Positions 56,711 through 64,000 of a DNA stretch of 64,000 nt are shown piece after piece. The notes beneath the pieces were generated by a model that made no database searches, was not told where the DNA came from, and saw only the letters and a program-made list of their open reading frames with translations. Source of the stretch: Ehretia macrophylla (Eukaryota; Streptophyta; Magnoliopsida; Boraginales; Ehretiaceae); NCBI GenBank assembly GCA_037974665.1, contig CM075773.1:60542763-60606762 (forward strand). Direction: 5' to 3'. Each line of letters begins with the position of its first letter. The first letter of the stretch is position 1. A program made the position numbers and the translations under genes.

Positions 56711-57460
56711 CTTTTTCCCCAAAAAGAATGCACAGGTAGAAGACTACCTTAATTGGAGATAAAGTTGTGTGAATCTCTTCTTCTTAGTGCTCTTAGTCAA
56801 CTTTTGACAAAAAAGCCCATGACAACTATATCTACTTGATCATTGCCCCCAAGGGTATGGTCCAACGATAATAAGTCTAAAGTCACACATGTAAGATTGT
56901 GAATTCGACATTTTTACTGTCTTGAAATTTCATCTTTGACTGATCTGGTGTATGTGTGTGAGCACACCGCTGCACCCAGGAGTTTATCAGTTGGTGATAA
57001 GGATCCGCTTAATAATTCGATGGTCAAGTTTTACCAACTAGATTCCCCCATCATCCAAAAATGATATTTACTTGATCATTATAAGGAGTTCAATAAAATT
57101 CGAAAGAGGGAGTAGACCCATAACCTCCAGGTTTGGTGTTATGGTATCATGTCATTGCTTCAAAATTCTTATGGTAGATGTACTGCCTGTTGAAAGAAAA
57201 AGAAAATATAAGACATAGAGAAATCTATATAGATTTCATCTTCATAGCCAGAATTCGACTCCCCGTGTCTATCTATGGGTGTGTATGCCCTTAACTCACC
57301 TGTTGTATCTTTGGAACGAGGCTCTACATTGGGAGTTTTGATTCAAATTCAACCTATTGGTCTGATGATACGACATAGGCTATGCCTGCCTATATATTGG
57401 GTTAGATAATCCTATATATCCATCGTGGGCTGGGTTGAATGGGGATGCGTTGTTAGCAAA
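56711..57460. other. Unit C flank, with the undisturbed SINE-like copy
   Basis: 56725-56860 matches 41220-41360. 57105-57190 matches 8250-8335. 57240-57450 is the continuous version of the SINE-like unit that the CACTA-like element split in unit A. No protein gene. Confidence 0.65.
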
Positions 57461-58549
57461 AAATAGATTGAAGATATTAGCAGTCACTATTAACGGTGGC
57501 TCTAGAATAGAAGGAGACATGATATGCATGTTAAAATCTTAGTGTTCAAAAATACAATATGAGAGTATATATCTATATGTCTCTTAACTTGGTGCCCAAA
57601 GAACTGAGAACTACTAATTAGGTGTTGGAAAATGGGTCATTTTGACCTAAGTTCAGCCACATGGGGCTTCATTATTAGGAGTCATCATGTTTAGAGAAAT
57701 ATATGATTTTTCACTTAAAAGACATGACTCCTGATACATTTGTCTATGTATATCCCTCACAAAGCTCCTAAGAGATCTATCCAATTAATTACCCTTACAT
57801 ATACCCACAATGTGTAAGAAAAATGCAGTGAATGAATTTTTCCTTAGTTGGTGCTGTGTGACAATTATATAAAGTGACTCTAGTAGCACTCCTTTAATAA
57901 ATGCAAGCAAGATGAAGAACATCTACATCGAAAAGTAAACGGGTCTTTGATTACGAATTAAAGGTATGCTTAAATTGTGTATTCTTACATTAAGAATTTA
58001 GTCTTATAAGGAAACTTGAAATCTAATCTAATAATGAAACCACTCTTGAATATTGCCTAAGTCTAGATTATTGCCTAAACTAGTGACAGCATAAAGAATT
58101 ATATTGAAACCCTAAAATATACTTTCACAATACTTTTTCCCCTCTCCCTCCCCTCTACCCCTAAAACTCAAATAGTACAGTAGAGATCAACTTGAGTTTG
58201 GAAACCGAATGATTGAGGCATCTTAAAAAAATTAATCAAAGTAAACAAAACAAAATCTCAAGAATGGAAACTATAAGAGTTGCGTGATCAATAGAGCCAC
58301 AAACTACAAGAAAGTAAATAGTGGTGGCTGATGTAATTTCCTCAGCTATGGCAAAAACAAAAAAGAAAAAAAAAACTATAAACAGAATCAGATGGCATAA
58401 CCAAAATCCAGAGAAATAGAGATCAAAGACATAGAAGGCCTAAAACCCTAGATAATGGTCTAATGAGTTAAACGCATATACGAAGGTTTTCATAGTTGTA
58501 AACAAAGGGAATACTCCTATTCTTGACAGTGGCAACGATGGAGACTAAA
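57461..58549. other. Spacer without a gene
   Basis: About 1.1 kb of AT-rich DNA. I see no open frame of note, no repeat and no end of a known element. Confidence 0.45.
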
Positions 58550-59770
58550 TTGAGTTTTTTTATGAAAATAATAAGTGCTAATTTAAACAATATTTTATTT
58601 TTCCAATTTATCCCGATAACACTGTGTGAATATGCTGAATTCAACCTATTCTATTTTTTTCTTAACAAAATGAACTAATTTTACTAACTTTTGACAAATA
58701 CTGAAAATTGATTTGCACTTTTTATAACATTAGAGATTAAATTAAGAAGCAGGACAGTATTGGAGACTATTTACATAATATATATATATATATATATAAG
58801 CATAACTAATTATTGTGATAAACTCACTGCAATAGAATTTACTAGAAGCATGTAATCATCATAGTAGAATCACTACCACGACAAAATTACTTACCTGATG
58901 CGGAAGATGAATCCGTGATAATGATTAATTAATTTCTCTACCTTAACCTTTTTCTTTATAGTGTAGATATGCGATAGAATTTTGCAGCTCTCTTATGGGT
59001 AGGGAAATAACCAATTAATATGTATATATATAAGAACATGGTGTTATTTCCATCAAGTGACATGGCCTTTTAGTGGTCATTATAATTTAAATGTGTCATC
59101 AATAATTTAATGGGTCACACAACTTACAGCTTTTGCCTCCCGTACAAGTCTTGTACTTGTGGTTATTATTGCGACCAAAAAAAATTATTAATCTCACCAT
59201 TAATTGAAGCTCTATTTGGTGCACAGTTCAAGGATTGATTTACTGGACAATTGTGATGTTTTGTAAAATTCGAACAAGTATGCTTATGATTTTCGTTTCT
59301 TCTTTTGTTAGGAAAACGCATTAATACTAAAATTAGGGAAATACAGATGTGGGTACGGCCCAACCCGACCCAAGAACGAAGAGACCCATAAAGGCCTACA
59401 ATAGAAGGGACTAAATTACAGCAGTCCAAAACAAAGAAATCAAACATAAAGCGCAAATCATAATGGCCCAGAAAAGCCATACTATCTAAAATACAAGTAG
59501 CCAAGAATTGAAATATCAAACTCTAAAGATGTATTGAACCTTTCAATGAATAGATACAGAGATAGTGCTTTCTCGACTCTCAAAATAGAATCTATTATTT
59601 GTTGTTAACCAAATCTCTGAGTGGAAAAACTACTAGATTATATCACCCACTTGTTGGTACATTTTGAACTATTGGACTGCCTATGAATTCTGGGCGTAGT
59701 ATGATTTTTATTTTGGGTGCGAGAGGTCCCGAGATTTATTTTCATATAACTTTTAAATGTACAATATTCT
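58550..59770. other. Unit C copy of the 36980-39417 flank
   Basis: It is colinear with 36980-37632 and 39268-39417 but lacks the helicase-carrying TIR element, so 59594-59610 is its empty site. Between 58780 and 59190 it has extra DNA, including a TA microsatellite at 58779-58800. No gene called. Confidence 0.7.
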
Positions 59771-60142
59771 TTAAAGGTTATATAAGATTGACTTAGGTTT
59801 TGTTTGGCCTATCTCTAAAATTTTAGCTTTTGAACTGTAAAGCTTTCACAACTAGAGTTTTAGTTAGTAGTGTTGTACAAAAATCGTTAATTATTTGGCA
59901 TATATTAGACAATTTTAAACTTTTAAAAATTTTGAAGACAATGTTGGGCTTTCAAAAATATGAAGAGATATATTAGAAAAAGAAAAAAGAAAAACTGTTT
60001 TTCGCATTATGTAAAATTGATTTACAAAAATATTTTTTGAAAACCTCCAATTTGAAGTTTCTTATTTTTTAACTTTTTTAACTTCAACTTTTAAATTCAC
60101 ATAAATCGCTTTTAAGTATTTAAAACTTAGGTCAAATAAACT
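59771..60142. other. Spacer without recognised features
   Basis: AT-rich DNA between the duplicated unit and the tandem duplication upstream of the heat-shock gene. Nothing else seen. Confidence 0.4.
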
Positions 60143-60189
60143 CGTAAATCTCCCTCTCAATTTAAGAAAAGAAAAGAAAAAGGACACTT

Positions 60190-61037
60190 TTTTTTTTTTG
60201 GTCAATGGAAAAGATTTAAATTACTAGACTAAAGAATTACAATAGAGGAAAAAGCAAAATTAGCCAATACCGGATGGTTCAAGGTCTGCAATAAGCAGAT
60301 TACAAAGTTCATGTGGTAGGTCAGAGAACCAATTTTCTCCAATTTTTCCTTTAAGTTTTTTCCTAGCTAACCAATCTGCTGGTCTATTCCTTTGTCGATG
60401 TGTCCAGACAAACTGAATGTTTTGAAACTCAGCAACCAAAGACCGAATATCATTCACCACTGGATTAACTCTCCAATCCATCGCATTTCTAGTGGAGTTG
60501 ATGGCTTTAATAATAACCTTTGCATCTGATTCAATAATGAAGCTCTGGTTATTCCAATTACTCGCCAAAAGGCAAGCATTACGAATCGAAATGGCCTCAG
60601 CTTGAGAAGCTGAAATTGCAGGAAAGGACCAAACATGTCCTTCAACAAGGTTGCCTTCATAATTTCTACAAACAGCAGCTGCTGCCGCTTTACTGGGTTT
60701 GAAAGCTGCATCACAGTTAATTTTGAGACTCCCAACAGGAGGATGAGACCATCTTGAGAGGTGGCTATTGCTTCTCACATTAGTAACATTGGGCTCGAGT
60801 GGGTTGACTTCTTGTGCCGTGGCAAATTCCAATAGCATAGAGGAGGCATTATCAAAAGTCGAAAAAGGGTCAAGTTGAATATTTTCAAACATAAAAGAGT
60901 TACGGCCCATCCAAATATGCCAACAGAAAGTAGCAATCATTGACTCAGCTTCCCCTCTCAAGTAACCCACTTGAACGCAGTTATGAACTATCTCCAAAAA
61001 CCATTTATCAAAACTAGAGATGTGAATAGAGTCACTG
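60190..61037 (-). mobile_element. 5'-truncated LINE insertion
   Basis: 848 bp on the minus strand. The poly(A) tail appears as a T run from 60188. The flanking duplication GAAAAAGGACACTT is 14 bases (60176-60189 and 61038-61051), a clear mark of target-primed reverse transcription. Only the C-terminal part of the LINE protein is present. Confidence 0.88.
60260..60997 (-). CDS. LINE C-terminal RNase H domain, open frame
   Basis: 245-residue frame. The first 50 residues (CWHIWMGRNSFMFEN) are the linker that follows the reverse transcriptase in plant LINE proteins. Residues ~88-215 form the RVT_3 RNase H domain with all catalytic positions: D96 (INCDAAF), E134 (SQAEAIS), D158 (IESDAK), and H200 and D208 (WTHRQRNRPADWL). 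The coding sense continues upstream of the first Met to the insertion edge near 61037, so this is the 3' part of a larger protein and not a gene with its own start. No damage is visible, which fits a young insertion. Confidence 0.85.
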   Translation of the reverse strand: MEIVHNCVQVGYLRGEAESMIATFCWHIWMGRNSFMFENIQLDPFSTFDNASSMLLEFATAQEVNPLEPNVTNVRSNSHLSRWSHPPVGSLKINCDAAFKPSKAAAAAVCRNYEGNLVEGHVWSFPAISASQAEAISIRNACLLASNWNNQSFIIESDAKVIIKAINSTRNAMDWRVNPVVNDIRSLVAEFQNIQFVWTHRQRNRPADWLARKKLKGKIGENWFSDLPHELCNLLIADLEPSGIG

Positions 61038-61255
61038 GAAAAAGGACACTTGGACTGGCTTAATTTGTATAGTTTGGCACAAAATGTTACAGCCCAATCT
61101 ACCCGTAAACCTCCATCTCAATTTAAGGAAAGAAAAAAGAAAAGAAAAGAAAAGAAAACGGACACTATTGGACTGGCTTAATTTGCATAGTTTGGCAAGC
61201 TCAAAATGTTACAGCCCAATCTATCTTACCCACGTCTAATCCACATTCCTGATCA

Positions 61256-61273
61256 TTCTCGAAAAGGGAAGAA
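61256..61273 (+). promoter_or_regulatory. Heat shock element upstream of the small HSP gene
   Basis: TTCTCGAA (61256-61263) is a TTCnnGAA core. A further GAA stands at 61271-61273 in phase with a 10-base step, which makes a gap-type heat shock element. It lies about 200 bases before the TATA box, somewhat far, but heat-shock factor sites at this range are known. Confidence 0.55.
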
Positions 61274-61457
61274 CATTAATCATAACAGTCTTGTACTCGA
61301 TAATTTAAAAGTCGATTAGAAATCTCTAGCAATATCTTACACTGTCCTATTATATTTGACTCAGGAGATCTTGAGGTTGTATAATATAATTAATAAAATT
61401 TAAATTCGTAATTTTTTACTGCACTAAAACCCTAGTTGCATACTATCCAATTATAAC

Positions 61458-61465
61458 TATAAATA
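61458..61465 (+). promoter_or_regulatory. TATA box of the small HSP gene
   Basis: TATAAATA about 100 bases before the ATG. A CCAAT motif lies just upstream at 61447-61451. The distance gives an A-rich leader of about 70 bases, usual for this gene class. Confidence 0.7.
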
Positions 61466-61560
61466 AATGAGATCTCAATGCTCTCTTTGCATTGCAAAAT
61501 CAAGAACAAAGCTATCAAACCAAGCAATATTCAAAACATTCTTTTCATCATCAACAAGAA

Positions 61561-62037
61561 ATGGATTTGAGAAACTTTGGCATCGACAACCAACTGTTCT
61601 CAACCCTACAACACATACTAGACGACTTCTCCGAAGATGTCGAAAAAGCAACGACACAAAACAACCCATCAAGAGCCTACGTTCGAGATGCTAAAGCCAT
61701 GGCAGCAACACCAGCTGACGTTAAAGAGTACGCTAATGCATACGTCTTCATCGTCGACATGCCAGGGATTAAAGGTAATGAGATCAAGGTCCAAGTCGAG
61801 GATGATAACGTGCTTGTGGTGAGTGGAGAGAGGCGAAGAGAGAATGAAGATGGAGTCAAGTATGTGAGGATGGAGAGGAGAGTTGGTAAGTTTATGAGGA
61901 AGTTTGTGTTGCCTGAGAACGCTAACGTTGATGCCATTTCTGCTGTTTGTCAAGATGGTGTGCTTACTGTTACTGTTAACAAGTTGCCTCCACCTGAGGC
62001 CAAGAAGACCAAGACCATTGAGGTCAAGCTTGGTTAA
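61561..62037 (+). CDS. Class II cytosolic small heat-shock protein
   Basis: 158 residues, no intron, full length. The N-terminal arm [20 protein letters not shown] is typical of class II. The class II signature [15 protein letters not shown] occupies residues 43-57. The alpha-crystallin domain spans about 55-150 with [27 protein letters not shown] and the [20 protein letters not shown] core. The C-tail [10 protein letters not shown] has the IEV motif that links dimers. The protein is an ATP-independent chaperone that holds unfolding proteins in the cytosol under heat. The ATG at 61561 is chosen over 61492 because the N-terminus then fits the family and follows a normal leader. A heat shock element and TATA box lie upstream. 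It is the only intact host gene in the window. Confidence 0.95.
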   Translation: MDLRNFGIDNQLFSTLQHILDDFSEDVEKATTQNNPSRAYVRDAKAMAATPADVKEYANAYVFIVDMPGIKGNEIKVQVEDDNVLVVSGERRRENEDGVKYVRMERRVGKFMRKFVLPENANVDAISAVCQDGVLTVTVNKLPPPEAKKTKTIEVKLG

Positions 62038-63445
62038 GCGAGAATTTGCTACGGATTTGAGGGTTTTTGGATTTCAATATTCTCGTAACGTTATTAAATA
62101 TTGGTAAACTAATCACCTAATTTCTCTGTCTTGCAATCCTTCAAAGAATTTGAGTTGATGCGCTTGTTTTCTGATGTATCGTTTACTTTTTCTTTTTTGT
62201 TTTCACTTTCTTTCCTCTTGTATGTGATCAGCCTTCTGGTGTGTAATGTATGATCATTATGAATAAATAGAAAATAATATTCAAAACCGTGCTTGTGATG
62301 ACATTTCATTTCTAGAGTCAAAATCTAAGCCTAATTTTCGCTTTTAATTTTGTGATATGAATTTAAATGATTTAACTGACCCAAAAAAAAAATTAAAAGA
62401 TTAACAAATAACATTTAACTGAGACTTCATTTGCCAATATTTTGTTTAACTAGCGTACCCTATGGACGTCATGTTAGAATAGAAGCTAACAAAAGCTGGT
62501 CTAAGACTATTCTAATAATTAGAAATTAGCAAACTAGTGTTTTGAACGATATAATCATTTGGAATCATCGAAATTTTTAGAATTCTTTTTTGTTTTATAT
62601 CATTTATTAACTATGTATTTATCTCAAATTGATCAATTCCTCAAATTTTACGGTTAAAACTAATTATTGTAAGGGTAAAAGTGGAACTTTTATTTGTTTC
62701 ATCAAAATTAAATAGAATGACTTAATTATTTGAAATAATGTGGAGTTTAGTTGATTATTTGAAACAAAAGAGAATTTAATAAATGATTTAAAATTTGTAC
62801 AAATTTAATGACTAGTAACGCAATTATCCTATTTTGTGGTTCTCCGAATACAAGAATATGTACAAGATCTGCACAAAATGAGAAAGTGAATATGTATCCA
62901 CAACTTTATGAGCAAAAGCGCTGGAAAATAATTATCAGGTAAAGATATAATGCACTTTTCAAGTTCTAGACCATGGTATAATGTTCCTTTTGGGGTTGTT
63001 TTCTTTTCTTTTTTTTTTTCATCAAGAAGATTTAGAGTCGTGCTATTACAACGTGTTGTTTTTTCAACATGAACATAGCTATAAATAAGTGCTTGTAAGC
63101 AGCTGATGCTCATATGTCTTTTCTTTTTTCAACTGAAAAATTTATATTAATATGAACAAAACAAGATGGCTAAAGCAACCCAACTCATAGAAAAAAGATA
63201 CATACAGTTAGATCCAGCATAAACAACCAACACGCCAAACACACAAGAACTGGTGAGTACAATATTAAAAATGACAATCAAATTTACTATTTTTAGAAGT
63301 GAAGAATTTTATTGATATGCAGCGAGGTATATATATATATATATGATCCCAAAAATATTTTTATATACCAACTATACAAACTATTTATACAAGTAGTATG
63401 TTATTTACATCGATGTTGTAAAAGCCCCTAATTTAAAAATAAAGA
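62038..63445. other. 3' flank of the small HSP gene and spacer
   Basis: A polyadenylation-like AATAAA lies at 62262-62268. The remaining ~1.2 kb is AT-rich. A minus-strand frame at 62829-63113 has no family features and I do not call it. A TA microsatellite stands at 63329-63346. Confidence 0.5.
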
Positions 63446-63720
63446 TCATGAATCCAATGATATTTCAAAAGCAAAAAAACAATTCATTTCCTTCAAAAGG
63501 TCCCCAACTCCATTCCTTTCATAAAGTCTAAATGATGATAAAAGAGACCGTACAAATAACCATGTTTTGATAATTTGATACCACTCCATAATTTTACCTC
63601 GACAGAAAAGAACTTTGACGCAATCCACTCACCATTCATAATAATAAAGGGCATCTCCCAAAAAACATCTAGTCCAAGCATATTTAAGTAACAGATGTTT
63701 CACCGTTTCAATCTTCTAAG
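63446..63720 (-). pseudogene. LINE fragment (segment between reverse transcriptase and RNase H)
   Basis: On the minus strand the pieces ETVKHLLLKYAWTRCFLG, WVDCVKVLFCRGKI and WYQIIKTWLFVRSLL fit the zf-RVT/linker part of plant LINE proteins, with a Cys to Tyr-like loss and at least one frameshift. Short and damaged. No ends found. Confidence 0.45.
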
Positions 63721-64000
63721 CATGCCCATTATTTCTACTCTTTCTCTTATCCAAAAACAACTAAAACTCTAAATATAAAAAGAAAAATAAGAAATTATGA
63801 CTAATCAATTTTAACTATCAAAATAAAAAATTCCTTTATATTCCAGTTTTCTCGCACCTAAAGGACTTGGCCCTTGTGAGGAGGAGGACCTCGATTGGTG
63901 AAATAGTGAAGATACATGTGACATTAGTTTCTTTTTTATTCATGAAATCATTTTACATCACTTAAATTGTTACACACGCAAAATTAATCTTAAAACCAAA
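63721..64000. other. Window end, no feature
   Basis: AT-rich DNA with no frame or repeat I can assign. Confidence 0.4.

Larger units (their letters stand above)
60143..61215. repeat. Tandem duplication upstream of the heat-shock gene, split by a LINE
   Basis: Copy 1 is 60143-60189 plus 61052-61100. Copy 2 is 61101-61215. Each has CGTAAATCTCCCTCTCAATTT (or a near version), a GAAAAGAAAA run, GGACACTTGGACTGG, GCTTAATTTGTATAG and AATGTTACAGCCCAATCTA. The LINE at 60190-61037 sits in copy 1. Confidence 0.78.

Noticed and set aside
62829-63113. 94-residue minus-strand frame downstream of the heat-shock gene
   Set aside because: Low-complexity Lys-rich middle, no domain, no transcript signal around it. 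Probably chance.

Overview
The window is nuclear DNA of a flowering plant, most likely a eudicot. It is AT-rich and intron-bearing, and it carries plant-specific families: an ankyrin/PGG-domain gene, a class II cytosolic small heat-shock protein, a calcineurin B-like remnant, and Copia, Gypsy, MULE, CACTA, hAT and LINE elements. The species cannot be told from the sequence alone. Only one host gene looks intact, the heat-shock gene at 61561-62037 (+). Everything else is transposons, broken genes, gene fragments carried by transposons, and satellite-like repeats.

The frame is a decayed duplication of an ankyrin/PGG locus. Unit A is 1-8496 plus 34285-39417, unit B is a remnant at 40855-41400, and unit C is 51188-59770. 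The units stay colinear outside the insertions, so each serves as an empty-site control for insertions in the others. Gene A is cut in exon 1 by a very young full-length Copia element (1141-6732, duplicated target CATCT). It also has its own frameshift and premature stop. Gene C keeps only exon 2, with a mutated splice acceptor, a frameshift and a stop.

Between the halves of unit A sits a nested stack. A CACTA-like element (8497-34281) interrupts a SINE-like sequence and carries a multi-exon CBL remnant (27690-28862, -). A 17.5-kb MULE (8965-26497, 9-bp target duplication) lies inside it, with a degenerate PB1-like/MuDR/SWIM/zinc-knuckle transposase on the minus strand and a convergent zf-GRF gene on the plus strand. 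The zf-GRF gene is cut by a 9.1-kb coding-poor LTR element with 4-kb LTRs (9606-18696). The transposase region is cut by a deleted Gypsy copy (19276-22767). A solo LTR (30538-33022) lies in the CACTA right arm.

Further right are a TIR element that carries a DEAD-box helicase fragment (37643-39257), two related TIR elements (51947-53111 and 55218-56701), hAT-type MITEs, a rearranged Gypsy LTR/gag piece (41870-44953), a 960-bp tandem array (46862-49008), inverted minisatellites, and LINE RNase H pieces (50190-50710, 60190-61037, 63446-63720).

The least expected signal is a short acidic reading frame of 25-26 codons near the 3' end of LTRs from two divergent LTR families. It lies just after a splice-acceptor-like AG, and its differences fall largely at synonymous positions. 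A GC-rich block with a GGTTGCGCAACC palindrome and a hairpin lies upstream of it in the same LTRs.
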